64,000 nucleotides of DNA, taken from assembly GCF_016427555.1 (NCBI RefSeq), contig NZ_JAELVS010000001.1:248001-312000 (forward strand). Reading direction: 5' to 3'. The notes beneath the pieces were generated by a model. That model was not told where the DNA came from. It ran no database searches and was given only the letters and a program-made list of their open reading frames with translations. The DNA comes from Marinobacter litoralis (GTDB lineage: Bacteria; Pseudomonadota; Gammaproteobacteria; Pseudomonadales; Oleiphilaceae). A program made the position numbers and the translations under genes. Positions 17,152-25,749 of this stretch are shown one piece after another (positions within the stretch are counted from its first letter, which is position 1; every line of letters starts with the position of its first letter).

Positions 17152-17167
17152 ATGTATATTTATACAG
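17152..17167 (-). promoter_or_regulatory. LexA (SOS) box upstream of yebG
   Basis: On the minus strand this reads CTG TATAAATATA CAT, compared with the gammaproteobacterial consensus CTG-N10-CAG: one mismatch at the last base and an AT-rich core. Its position just upstream of yebG fits LexA repression. Confidence 0.65.
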
Positions 17168-17238
17168 TAGCATAGTACACGCAATTAACCGAGGATAGGA
17201 GCCTTGCTTAGGATTTTATTCACAACCAATGAGGGGCT

Positions 17239-17976
17239 ATGAATCCAACAATCGAACTTCTGAAGTCACACCGCTCCATCCGCAAGTTCAAAGATCAGCA
17301 GATCCCCAGAGAGCTTTTTGAGGAGCTGATTCGGGCAGGTCAAAGCGCGGCCACTTCCAGCCACGTGCAGGCTTACACCGTGATTCATGTGGTGAACCCG
17401 GAAAGCCGCGCGCGCTTGGCGGAATTGGCGGGCGGCCAGCCCTATGTCGAAAGCGCCTCCGATTTTCTGGTGTTCTGCGCCGATATGAAACGCTCAACAG
17501 AAGCCGCCGAACGATCGGGTGCGGAAGTCACCCGCGGGATGACCGAGCAACTGCTGGTTGCCAGTGTCGATGTGGCTTTAATGGCCCAGAATGTGGTGGT
17601 TGCAGCGGAGTCGGAAGGTCTGGGCATTTGTTACATTGGCGGCATTCGCAATAACCCGCAGGAAGTCAGCGAGATTCTGAAGCTGCCTGAGCATGTTTAC
17701 CCCGTGTTCGGCCTGTGCCTAGGCTACCCGGATCAAGATCCGGAGGTGAAGCCCCGCCTGCCACTGGCCAGCATTTTGAAACAAGACGTCTACGACGATT
17801 CTGATGATGAAACGCTGGTTGCCGAGTTTGACGACACCATGGCCCGCTATTACCGGGAGCGCACGGGCGGCAATAAAAACACCAACTGGTCCGAGCAGTT
17901 GAAGCCCTTGTTCACCAGCAAGCTGCGCGCTCATATGAAAGAATTCCTGAATAAACGCGGTTTCGGCATTAAGTAA
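17239..17976 (+). CDS. NfsA-like NADPH-dependent nitroreductase/FMN reductase
   Basis: The 245-residue protein has the NfsA signature: N-terminal SHRSIRKFKDQ (FMN phosphate binding), AGQSAATSSHVQAY, GLGICYIGGIRNNPQEV and VFGLCLGYPDQDP with the arginine-containing C-terminal NADPH region. These are dimeric flavoenzymes that reduce nitroaromatics, quinones and chromate by two electrons. It stands alone, with no neighbour suggesting a specific substrate. Confidence 0.88.
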   Translation: MNPTIELLKSHRSIRKFKDQQIPRELFEELIRAGQSAATSSHVQAYTVIHVVNPESRARLAELAGGQPYVESASDFLVFCADMKRSTEAAERSGAEVTRGMTEQLLVASVDVALMAQNVVVAAESEGLGICYIGGIRNNPQEVSEILKLPEHVYPVFGLCLGYPDQDPEVKPRLPLASILKQDVYDDSDDETLVAEFDDTMARYYRERTGGNKNTNWSEQLKPLFTSKLRAHMKEFLNKRGFGIK

Positions 17977-18000
17977 GCACTAACTGTGCGCGTTTGAAGA

Positions 18001-18672
18001 TCAGGCATCCTCAAGGATGAGGACAACCAGTTCTTTCGGGCCATGAGCGCCGTACGCGAGCACCTGCTCGATATCAGCCGTTTTCGAGGGCCCGGATACC
18101 AGCAAGAGATTGGTGGGCAAACCGGCCGACCAGTTCTGCTTTTGCATCATGCCATACAGGTTGTCTTCGATCTCGCTGGCCTTCAGCAAGGCGATATGCA
18201 ACGGTGGTAACAGACTCATCAAACGCGGTTCATGCCGGTCTGGCCACAACACCAGCGACCCGGTTGCAGCAATGGCACCGGCGGTGCTGGTGATACTGGC
18301 ATCCACTTGCCAGAACAGCTCTTCTTTCCAGTCTTCGATCGGGCGGTCATAAGCCAGCAAGTCCTGCTTGGCGCCGGCTTCCGCCCAATGCACCGTCAGT
18401 TGCTGCCCATACTCTGTACCCGGTGCGTACAGCAGGTTGCTGAGTTTGCGGCTATCCAATAACTCCTGCACTTTCGCAGGCCAGTTGGCTGCAGCCAGTG
18501 TATACACCTCGGTATGAACGGCTTCCATCAGGCTGCGAAGGCGCTGGACTCGGTCTTCTGGCGCGTACTGCCAAGGCTCGGTTACCAGCGCTTCGTCAAA
18601 CTGATCGGGCCTTGGCGTTGTTCCCGCTAAGCCGGCCCGGAGTTTGTTCAGAATATTGTCGCGGGCGCTCAT
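18001..18672 (-). CDS. lutC: Lactate utilisation protein LutC
   Basis: A 223-residue LUD-domain protein. The C-terminal half has ATGSLVLWPDRHEPRLMSLLPP and LLVSGPSKTADIEQVLAYGAHGP (~187-209), the conserved LutC signature. LutC acts with the iron-sulfur proteins LutA and LutB in L-lactate oxidation to pyruvate. Its ATG overlaps the lutB stop (ATGA), so the genes are translationally coupled. It is the last gene of the mscS-lutABC run. Confidence 0.9.
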   Translation of the reverse strand: MSARDNILNKLRAGLAGTTPRPDQFDEALVTEPWQYAPEDRVQRLRSLMEAVHTEVYTLAAANWPAKVQELLDSRKLSNLLYAPGTEYGQQLTVHWAEAGAKQDLLAYDRPIEDWKEELFWQVDASITSTAGAIAATGSLVLWPDRHEPRLMSLLPPLHIALLKASEIEDNLYGMMQKQNWSAGLPTNLLLVSGPSKTADIEQVLAYGAHGPKELVVLILEDA

Positions 18673-20126
18673 GGCTGGCCTCCCGATTTTGTCTGGGCGT
18701 TCAGATGGGCTTTCGCCAAATCGTGCAGAGAACGGCGAGCCGGTATCGGCGCAGTGTGATTATCGGTCCATGGGCCAAGTTTTCCGGGCGTCAGCTTGCC
18801 AAAGCGGGTTGCGGCCCATAGCAAACCTTTATACAACGCTGGCCGGCTATTCAACGTTGCCCATATGCGCCAAAGGGCGCGCTCTTTGCGGGAGTATTTC
18901 GCACCGCTTCCTTTGACAACCGGTGGTTCCTCCGGGCTTTTCACGTTCTCCTGCCGCAGCCGTTGCAGCAATTCCGGAATGGGAATTTTCACCGGGCATA
19001 CCTCACCACAAGCACCGCACAATGACGAAGCGCTGGGGTGATCGGGCACGTGATCCAAGCCCACCATGTGCGGGGTGACAATCTTGCCAATTGGTCCGGG
19101 ATACACTTCGCCGTAGGTGTGGCCACCCACTCGGGTATACACCGGGCAGTGATTCATACACGCACCGCAGCGAATGCAGTTCAGGGTTTGGCGCAGTTGT
19201 GCGTCCGCGAAAGCTCCGCTTCGGCCGTTATCCAGCAGCACCAAATGCACTTCTTCCGGGCCGTCAAGTTCATCCGCTTTGCGAGGGCCGGAGATCATAT
19301 TCACGTAAGTGGTAATGGGCTGACCCAGTGCCGAGCGCGTTAAGAGCGACAACAAAGGCACCACATCCCGAAGGTTTGCCACTACTTTTTCGATACCGGT
19401 AACCGCCACATGCACCGGTGGAACCGTGGTACTCATGCGGCCGTTGCCTTCGTTTTCCACCAGCAGCAGGGTGCCGGTTTCCGCGATCGCAAAGTTCACA
19501 CCCGACACCCCGACGTCCGCTTCCAGAAACTTCTTGCGCAGGGTGCGCCGGCCAATCTGAATCAACTCGTTCACATCGTCGGTTTCGTCCACACCCAGCT
19601 TGTTGTGGAAAAGTTTCGAAACCTGCCGGCGGTTTTTGTGAATCGCCGGCATGATGATGTGGGACGGTTTTTCGCCATCCAGCTGGACGATGTACTCGCC
19701 CATGTCGGACTCCAGGCACTCGATATCCCGTTCGGCCAGGTAATCATTCATCTCCATTTCTTCGCTGACCATGGACTTGCCCTTCACCACCTGCGAGCCC
19801 TGTTTCGACTCGATGATGGTGTGCACAATGCGATTGGCCTCTTCCGTGGTTTCAGCCCAATGGACGTGAACGCCGTTTTCGGTCAGTTTCGCTTCCAGCT
19901 GTTCCAGCAAATCCGGCAACCGGGACAGGGCCCGGGCTTTGATCTGATTCCCTAACTCTCTTAGCCCTTCACGCTCATCCTCATCGGGAAAGGCATCGGC
20001 GCGCTTTTGCATCAGCGAATCCATGGCCACCCGGAAGTTTGTCCGCAGTTGGCTGTCCGCCAAAGCGTCTGTGGCGCGGCCACGGAAGCTGCTGGTGAGT
20101 TCTGTCACCGGAATACGCTGGCTCAT
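18669..20126 (-). CDS. lutB: Lactate utilisation iron-sulfur protein LutB
   Basis: About 485 residues starting at MSQRIPVTEL; this ATG overlaps the lutA stop as ATGA, so it is preferred over a start 30 bp upstream. An N-terminal LUD domain (VKGKSMVSEEMEMNDYL) is followed by two [4Fe-4S] motifs, CIRCGACMNHCPVY and CGACGEVCPVKIP, with a C-terminal DUF3390-type tail. In Bacillus and Shewanella, LutABC (LldEFG) forms a membrane-associated L-lactate dehydrogenase independent of flavin LldD. No lactate permease gene is adjacent. Confidence 0.93.
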   Translation of the reverse strand: MSQRIPVTELTSSFRGRATDALADSQLRTNFRVAMDSLMQKRADAFPDEDEREGLRELGNQIKARALSRLPDLLEQLEAKLTENGVHVHWAETTEEANRIVHTIIESKQGSQVVKGKSMVSEEMEMNDYLAERDIECLESDMGEYIVQLDGEKPSHIIMPAIHKNRRQVSKLFHNKLGVDETDDVNELIQIGRRTLRKKFLEADVGVSGVNFAIAETGTLLLVENEGNGRMSTTVPPVHVAVTGIEKVVANLRDVVPLLSLLTRSALGQPITTYVNMISGPRKADELDGPEEVHLVLLDNGRSGAFADAQLRQTLNCIRCGACMNHCPVYTRVGGHTYGEVYPGPIGKIVTPHMVGLDHVPDHPSASSLCGACGEVCPVKIPIPELLQRLRQENVKSPEEPPVVKGSGAKYSRKERALWRIWATLNSRPALYKGLLWAATRFGKLTPGKLGPWTDNHTAPIPARRSLHDLAKAHLNAQTKSGGQP

Positions 20127-20950
20127 GACGCGCCCTCGCCACTGATTCGCTCCCACAGAAAGCTGGCCAGATGCCGGCCCCGGAAGGCCTGCTTTTGCTT
20201 ATCCAGCGCGCCATTGATATTCAGCAAACATCCGCCATCGGCGGTCACCATTTCGACCGCTCCGCTGTTCCGCAAGGCTCGTGTTTTATCGAGCACCATG
20301 GCGCCGGACACTTCCGGCATGCGCACAGAGAAGGTGCCACCAAAACCACAGCATTCGCTTTCGTGGTCGTGGTCCAACCGTTCCACCTTATCCAGCTTGC
20401 CCAGCAGCTCCCGGGCGTGCAGATGGGTGTTCATTTCCCGGCGGGCCGAGCAAGACGTGTGCAGCGCAACCTGAGTGGGCTGGCCCAAGTCCTGCCACTC
20501 AACCTTGCACACATGAAGCAAAAATTCAGTCAACTCAAACGTTCGGCTAGCTAAATTCTCGACCCGTTTCAGCGTTGCCGGCTCCTCGGCGAAGACTTCC
20601 CGGTAATGCTGGCGAAACATACCGGCGCAGGACCCGGACGGCACCACCACCGGCAGGCCGTTATCCAGCACGTTCAATTGAGAGCGGGCTACGTCCCTCG
20701 CCTCATCTGCATAACCGGATGTCCAAGCCGGCTGACCACAACAGGATTGTTGCTGCGGAAAATGCACCCGAATACCTTCGCGCTCCAACAAACGAATGGC
20801 ATCCAACCCGGCTTCCGGAAAAAACAGGTCCAGCACGCAGGTTCCAAACAGCGTCACCTCGGTGGGCTTCGCTGGATATGCTCTTGGTGCAGGCCGTGCT
20901 GGAGCGACCCGCGTGGCATTGGGTGCGGCATCGTAGAAAAGTTCACTCAC
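20123..20950 (-). CDS. lutA: Lactate utilisation protein LutA (cysteine-rich CCG domains)
   Basis: A 275-residue protein with two CCG-type cysteine-rich domains: CCGQPAWTSG in the first half and CCGFGGTFSV in the second, as in the succinate dehydrogenase/heterodisulfide reductase cysteine-rich family. Start GTG at 20950 overlaps the stop of mscS (GTGA). The first ~30 residues, rich in Ala and Pro, extend beyond typical LutA (~240 aa). It is expected to form the electron-transfer part of the LutABC complex. Confidence 0.9.
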   Translation of the reverse strand: MSELFYDAAPNATRVAPARPAPRAYPAKPTEVTLFGTCVLDLFFPEAGLDAIRLLEREGIRVHFPQQQSCCGQPAWTSGYADEARDVARSQLNVLDNGLPVVVPSGSCAGMFRQHYREVFAEEPATLKRVENLASRTFELTEFLLHVCKVEWQDLGQPTQVALHTSCSARREMNTHLHARELLGKLDKVERLDHDHESECCGFGGTFSVRMPEVSGAMVLDKTRALRNSGAVEMVTADGGCLLNINGALDKQKQAFRGRHLASFLWERISGEGAS

Positions 20951-22119
20951 GCGCTATCGCCCCCAGTCTCTGCGGCACGATCTACCCGGTTTTTTGGGTA
21001 AAGTGGCTCAAGGATCGGCTTCAGGCCTTTAGCCTCATCAACAAAGAGCTGAAGATGCGGGAAGGGTATTTCGATACCGGCTTCATCCAGTGTCTCTTTA
21101 ATCTGCTCCAACACGTCCGCCATGATAGTGGGCTGCACATCCAGGTTATCTGGTGTAATCCAGATTTTGACTTCCAGATCCACCGACGAGTCGCCCAGAT
21201 TTTTAAGCACCACCCGTGGTTCCATGCCCGGTCCCTGCAGCACTTCCGGGTGCGCCAATAGTACCGGCATAATGACATCCCGGGCGGCCTTGGCGGACTC
21301 TTTGTAGGCAATACCCACGGAGATATTCAATCTTGTAGCACCTTCTGCGCTGTAATTAACGATCTCTGAAGAGGCGACGCTGTCATTGGGGATCATGGTA
21401 AAAATGTTGTCCCGAGTCCGCAGCCACGTGGTGCGCAGCGCAATCTTCATCACCTTGCCATCCTGACCGTTAATGGTAACCCAGTCGCCAATGCGAAATG
21501 GCCGCTCAATCAGCAAGGTGATACCGGCGATGAAATTCGAAAGTGTCGACTGGGCTGCAAACCCTACGGCAATACCGACAATCCCCAGACCCGCCACAAT
21601 CGACAGCAGGTCAAATCCGAACTGCGCGAGGATCGTGACCACCGCAAAGGTCGCCATCACCACCGACAACACATTGCCGGCCAACTGCTGAATCGAGGCA
21701 TCCAACCGGTTACGGCGCAGCGTTTCGGCCGTCAGACGGCGGATAACCAGCCAGGCCACGTAGAAGCCCAGCGCCAGCAAACCCGCCCTCGCGACCCCTT
21801 TTAAAAACTCAACGCCCGCTCCGAATTGTGCCAGGATAACCAGCAACGCACCCAGCCCGGTTAAATACCGCAGCGCGCTTCGTCCATGCCTGAAGGCGGA
21901 ACGCTCAACGTTGCGCTTACCGATCACTAACCGAATAAGCCCAATCAACAGCAGGTAAGCCCCGACAAACAAAGCCAAATACAGAATCGAAATCAGCATC
22001 TGACTGAGAACGTACGCGCCCACCTCTCGCCATTCATACCCGTGGCCGCCAAAAGCGCTCAGCGTATCGCCAAGGTTTTTCTTTAACTGCTCAACCACGA
22101 CTGCCGTGAATTCGACCAT
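20947..22119 (-). CDS. MscS-family mechanosensitive channel
   Basis: The 390-residue protein has several N-terminal transmembrane segments, then the pore-lining TM3 with GIVGIAVGFAAQSTLSNFIAG, the beta domain (RPFRIGDWVTINGQDGKV) and a cytoplasmic alpha/beta vestibule. The family opens on membrane tension to release solutes in hypo-osmotic shock. Its stop codon overlaps the lutA start, so it is the first gene of the lut transcript, an unusual pairing. A highly charged C-terminal tail (~360-390) is variable in the family. Confidence 0.9.
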   Translation of the reverse strand: MVEFTAVVVEQLKKNLGDTLSAFGGHGYEWREVGAYVLSQMLISILYLALFVGAYLLLIGLIRLVIGKRNVERSAFRHGRSALRYLTGLGALLVILAQFGAGVEFLKGVARAGLLALGFYVAWLVIRRLTAETLRRNRLDASIQQLAGNVLSVVMATFAVVTILAQFGFDLLSIVAGLGIVGIAVGFAAQSTLSNFIAGITLLIERPFRIGDWVTINGQDGKVMKIALRTTWLRTRDNIFTMIPNDSVASSEIVNYSAEGATRLNISVGIAYKESAKAARDVIMPVLLAHPEVLQGPGMEPRVVLKNLGDSSVDLEVKIWITPDNLDVQPTIMADVLEQIKETLDEAGIEIPFPHLQLFVDEAKGLKPILEPLYPKNRVDRAAETGGDSA

Positions 22120-22304
22120 CCATTCTTTCCTCTAACCAATGAGCGCGAGAGACCTTCAAACTATCGTTGGGGCAAGTGCTTGCGCAATACATATATAGTA
22201 GCGGATTCTCGCCCAGCCATTTCCCGTGTTGCCCTTGAAGAGCTCCCCCACCGACGCCATGTATAACCAGCAACGCCACACCTTTTTCATGATCCGGGAG
22301 CTAC

Positions 22305-23300
22305 ATGTCTAAAAAACTCGACTATTCGCTGCTTGAGCTGGCCTCCGTGCGCGAAGGTGATTCCATTTCCGCCACATTGGCGAACAGCGTTGCTTACGCC
22401 CAGCACGCGGAGAAGCTCGGTTTTAAACGCTTTTGGTTGGCCGAACATCACAATATGGAAGGCATCACCAGTTCTGCCACGTCGGTGCTGGTGGGTCACA
22501 TTGCCGGCCAGACCAACAGCATTCGGGTCGGCTCTGGCGGTGTTATGCTGCCAAATCACCCGCCATTGGTCATTGCCGAACAGTTTGGCACGCTGGAATG
22601 CCTGTACCCGGGCCGTATTGACCTGGGGCTTGGCCGGGCACCGGGCACAGACCAGATAACCGCCCGCGCCTTGCGCCGGGACAGCATTGGCGCCGAGCAG
22701 TTCCCGGAAGACGTTGCGCAACTGCAACACTTACTTGGCCCCTTACAACCGGGGCAACAAGTCAAAGCCATCCCGGGCGCTGGCACCAACGTGCCGATCT
22801 GGTTATTGGGCTCCAGCCTCTACAGCGCTCAGCTTGCGGCCATGCGAGGGCTGCCTTATGCCTTCGCTGGGCATTTTGCCCCGCGTTTGTACCGGGAAGC
22901 GCTGCGGGTGTACCGGGACAACTTCCAGCCTTCAGAGCAGCTGCAACAGCCCTACGCCATGCTGGCGATTCCGGCGGTACCGGCGGATTCCATGATCGAA
23001 GCCAAACATCTGACCACCACCAGTTACCAACGCATTCTGGCACTGTTCCGCGGGCAACCCTTGTGGATGAAACCGCCGGTGGATTCAATGGATGGCCTGT
23101 GGAACGCCGCCGAGGAAGCCGGTGTGAAAGATTTCCTGGGCTTGCAAGTGCTCGGAAACGCCACCGACATCAAACTACAGCTCGATGAATTGCTGTCGGA
23201 TATTCAGGTTGAGGAACTGATGTTTACCGTCGATATTTACGAGCCCGAAAAGCGGCGCCATGCCTTGAACATTTTGACCGAGAGTTTAGCCAATGACTGA
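22305..23300 (+). CDS. Luciferase-like (LLM) flavin-dependent monooxygenase, YhbW type
   Basis: The 331-residue protein begins [14 protein letters not shown] and has [37 protein letters not shown] and [11 protein letters not shown], the signatures of the single-component LLM group containing E. coli YhbW. Members use FMNH2 and O2, but the substrate of this group is not known. GGGAG precedes the ATG. The next gene begins inside its last codons (8-bp overlap), so they are co-translated. Confidence 0.87.
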   Translation: MSKKLDYSLLELASVREGDSISATLANSVAYAQHAEKLGFKRFWLAEHHNMEGITSSATSVLVGHIAGQTNSIRVGSGGVMLPNHPPLVIAEQFGTLECLYPGRIDLGLGRAPGTDQITARALRRDSIGAEQFPEDVAQLQHLLGPLQPGQQVKAIPGAGTNVPIWLLGSSLYSAQLAAMRGLPYAFAGHFAPRLYREALRVYRDNFQPSEQLQQPYAMLAIPAVPADSMIEAKHLTTTSYQRILALFRGQPLWMKPPVDSMDGLWNAAEEAGVKDFLGLQVLGNATDIKLQLDELLSDIQVEELMFTVDIYEPEKRRHALNILTESLAND

Positions 23301-23832
23301 TAACCGTCTTTTCGTCTTCCTGTCACACGGGCTGGAAAGTGGCCCGAAGGGCACCAAAGTTCAGGCCATGAAAGCCGTTGCTGAAGAGTTTCCCGGCGTT
23401 GTCGCAGAGGCGATTGACCACACCAGTAGCAAAGATCCGGAAACTCGTTTGCAGCAGATGCGCGATGCGATGGCCGCTGCCGGAGCCACCCCCGAACGCA
23501 CCATTCTGGCCGGTTCCAGTATGGGCGGTTGGGTGTGTGCACAAACCAGCGCCAACACCCCTGTTTTAGGCTGCTTCCTGTTGGCTCCGGCTCTCGCTTT
23601 GGAAAAATACCCACAATCCAGACCGACAATTCAGGCAAAGCACGTACAAATCATTCATGGCTGGAACGACGATGTGGTGCCGGTTGTCCCCGTTCTCGAA
23701 CTGGCTCGCCAGCAGCAACTGGAAACGCTGGTTCTGCCCGATGGCCATCGACTTGAGAACAGCGTGGAACGGGTCTCCCGCGAGTTCCGCCATTTCATGG
23801 AAACCTGCTTAGCCGAGCAGAATCCAGACTAA
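23293..23832 (+). CDS. Small alpha/beta hydrolase
   Basis: A 179-residue alpha/beta-hydrolase fold protein. [12 protein letters not shown] forms the oxyanion region, AGSSMGGWV is the nucleophile elbow (central Ser), HGWNDDVVP carries the acidic residue and DGHRLEN the catalytic His. It resembles short YqiA/UPF0227-like esterases. It overlaps the end of the LLM monooxygenase gene, suggesting the two act on related compounds; the substrate is unknown. Confidence 0.8.
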   Translation: MTDNRLFVFLSHGLESGPKGTKVQAMKAVAEEFPGVVAEAIDHTSSKDPETRLQQMRDAMAAAGATPERTILAGSSMGGWVCAQTSANTPVLGCFLLAPALALEKYPQSRPTIQAKHVQIIHGWNDDVVPVVPVLELARQQQLETLVLPDGHRLENSVERVSREFRHFMETCLAEQNPD

Positions 23833-23883
23833 AATCATAACCTTGCAGATCCCGCTCGTTCGCTTTCGCATGTTTTCTAATTT

Positions 23884-23899
23884 CGGCCATTTCCTTGCG
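23884..23899 (+). promoter_or_regulatory. Possible sigma-54 promoter upstream of teaA
   Basis: CGGCCATTTCCTTGCG has GG and GC separated by exactly ten bases, with GGC and TTGC matching the -24/-12 consensus (TGGCAC...TTGCA), about 75-90 bp before the teaA ATG. The element is short and other parts are non-consensus. The rest of the 141-bp gap is AT-rich with no clear operator. Confidence 0.3.
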
Positions 23900-23973
23900 A
23901 AAACCGCTTTGTTTTGCCAGTCTTTATAAAGTTAACAAGGAACTAACTAAAAAAAGCGAGCGGAGATCACGCA

Positions 23974-25002
23974 ATGAACAGCACAAACAATTTCCGGAAA
24001 TTGGTCGGTATTTCAGCATTGGCCTTTGCCGGGCTGACTGCTGCAAACGCGGTAAATGCGGCCAATTGGCGTTACGCCCACGAAGAATACGAGGGTGATG
24101 TTCAAGACGTCTACGCCTACAAATTCAAAGAATACATCGAAGAGAACTCAGACCACACATTGCAAATCTTCCGCTTTGGCGAGTTGGGTGAGTCTGATGA
24201 CATCATGGAACAGACTCAGGCGGGCATCCTGAACTTTGTGAACCAGTCTCCGGGTTTTACCGGTTCGCTGATTCCCGAAGCCCAGATTTTCTTCATCCCC
24301 TACCTGATGCCAACCGACATGGACACGGTGATCGAATTCTTCCGTGAGTCCAAGGCAATCAACGAAGATTTCCCCGAGCTGTATTCCGAGCAGGGCCTGG
24401 AACTGCTGCAAATGTATCCTGAAGGTGAAATGGTCGTTACCGTTGACGAGCCTGTCACCTCTCCGGAAGAGCTAAACAACAAAAAAATTCGGGTCATGAC
24501 CAACCCGCTGTTGTCAGAAACCTACTCTGCGTTCGGCGCCACGCCGACCCCGCTGCCTTGGGGTGAAGTATACGGCGCACTGCAAACCAACATGATCCAG
24601 GGTCAGGAAAACCCGATTTTCTGGATCGAGTCTGGCGGTTTGTATGAAGTGTCCCCCAACCTGGTATTCACTGGCCACGGCTGGTTCACCACAGCCATGA
24701 TGGCGAACCAGAACTTCTACAATGGCCTGTCTGATGCCGATAAGAAACTGGTTCAGGATGCTGCCGATTATGCCTTCGAAGAAATCATCGAACACATCGA
24801 TGGGCTGGCCGACGAAGCTCTGGAAAAGATTACCTCGAAGAGTGACGAAGTCACCGTTACCCGTCTGAATGACGAACAGATCGACGCCTTCCGTGCCCGT
24901 GCGCCGCAGGTGGAAGAGAAGTTTATCGAAATGACCGGTGAGCGTGGCAAGCAACTTCTGGAACAATTCAAAGCCGATCTCGAAGCCGTACAAGGCGAAT
25001 AA
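23974..25002 (+). CDS. teaA: TRAP transporter substrate-binding protein, TeaA-like (ectoine)
   Basis: A 342-residue periplasmic DctP-family protein with a Sec signal peptide (cleavage probably after AANAVNA). The mature N-terminus NWRYAHEEYEGDVQDVYA and internal RFGELGESDDIMEQTQ, FIPYLMPTDMDTV and TPLPWGEVYGALQT strongly resemble TeaA of Halomonas elongata, the high-affinity ectoine/hydroxyectoine receptor. Together with teaB, teaC and a universal-stress gene it repeats the teaABCD order. The system would recover or import compatible solutes. A hairpin separates it from teaB, consistent with higher expression of the receptor. Confidence 0.85.
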   Translation: MNSTNNFRKLVGISALAFAGLTAANAVNAANWRYAHEEYEGDVQDVYAYKFKEYIEENSDHTLQIFRFGELGESDDIMEQTQAGILNFVNQSPGFTGSLIPEAQIFFIPYLMPTDMDTVIEFFRESKAINEDFPELYSEQGLELLQMYPEGEMVVTVDEPVTSPEELNNKKIRVMTNPLLSETYSAFGATPTPLPWGEVYGALQTNMIQGQENPIFWIESGGLYEVSPNLVFTGHGWFTTAMMANQNFYNGLSDADKKLVQDAADYAFEEIIEHIDGLADEALEKITSKSDEVTVTRLNDEQIDAFRARAPQVEEKFIEMTGERGKQLLEQFKADLEAVQGE

Positions 25003-25014
25003 ACGGCAGGATTC

Positions 25015-25038
25015 AAAGGGTGGCTCTGGCCACCCTTT
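25015..25038 (+). terminator. Intercistronic hairpin between teaA and teaB
   Basis: AAAGGGTGGC (25015-25024), loop TCTG, GCCACCCTTT (25029-25038): a perfect 10-bp stem without a long T tract. It is probably an attenuator or mRNA-stabilising hairpin that raises receptor over permease expression. Confidence 0.55.
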
Positions 25039-25114
25039 GCTGTCCGGCTAAGGTTTAAACCCGCCCCGCCGGAGTCTTTGCCCGCCGGGAGCAATCAGTT
25101 GTGGAGCACCACCC

Positions 25115-25711
25115 ATGTCTGAGCATCCTCAAGAGGCTGTTGAAGACGATACCGGCACCTACGAATCCGGTTTACCCGGCATTCTTGGCACCATCGACGA
25201 ATGGATTGCCAAAACCGAAGCAGTCATGCTGGCTGCTGGCGTTATCCTGATGGCCATTAACACCTGCATTAACGTGATTGGCCGTTTTGTGTTCGGAGAA
25301 GGCTTGTTTTTCTCCGGCGAGATCAACCGAATCCTCATTATTCTGATCACTTTTGCCGGCATCGGTTATGCCGCCCGGCACGGTCGCCACATTCGCATGT
25401 CTGCGGTTTACGACGCGTTTCCCGCCAGCGGCCGGAAAGTACTGATGATCATCATCGCGCTGTTCACCTCCGTGGTGATGTTTTTCCTGTGCTACTACTC
25501 CTACGGATACATCGAAACCCTGTATAGCCGGGGGCGCATTCTGCCTGCTCTGGGTTTACCGATTTGGTGGATCTATATCTGGGCACCGATCGGTTTCGCA
25601 ATTACCGGCATCCAGTATCTCCTCACTGCCATTAAAAACTTCACCAGCAAGGATGTTTACCTTTCAACAGGGGTGGTTGACGGTTATGCCGACACAGAAT
25701 CGGAAGTTTAA
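25115..25711 (+). CDS. teaB: TRAP transporter small membrane subunit, TeaB-like (DctQ)
   Basis: The 198-residue protein has four hydrophobic segments: about 32-58, 66-85, 108-130 and 150-172. Residues 1-30 are an acidic cytosolic extension, and the tail is also acidic. [30 protein letters not shown] is the usual DctQ pattern around the second helix (read as two parts, FSGEINR and ARHGRHIRM). It forms the membrane complex with the DctM subunit encoded next. The long N-terminal extension is also seen in osmoregulated TeaB-type proteins. Confidence 0.87.
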   Translation: MSEHPQEAVEDDTGTYESGLPGILGTIDEWIAKTEAVMLAAGVILMAINTCINVIGRFVFGEGLFFSGEINRILIILITFAGIGYAARHGRHIRMSAVYDAFPASGRKVLMIIIALFTSVVMFFLCYYSYGYIETLYSRGRILPALGLPIWWIYIWAPIGFAITGIQYLLTAIKNFTSKDVYLSTGVVDGYADTESEV

Positions 25712-25749
25712 AAGCAGCATAAACCTGGAAGGTTGAGGATACGCATACT

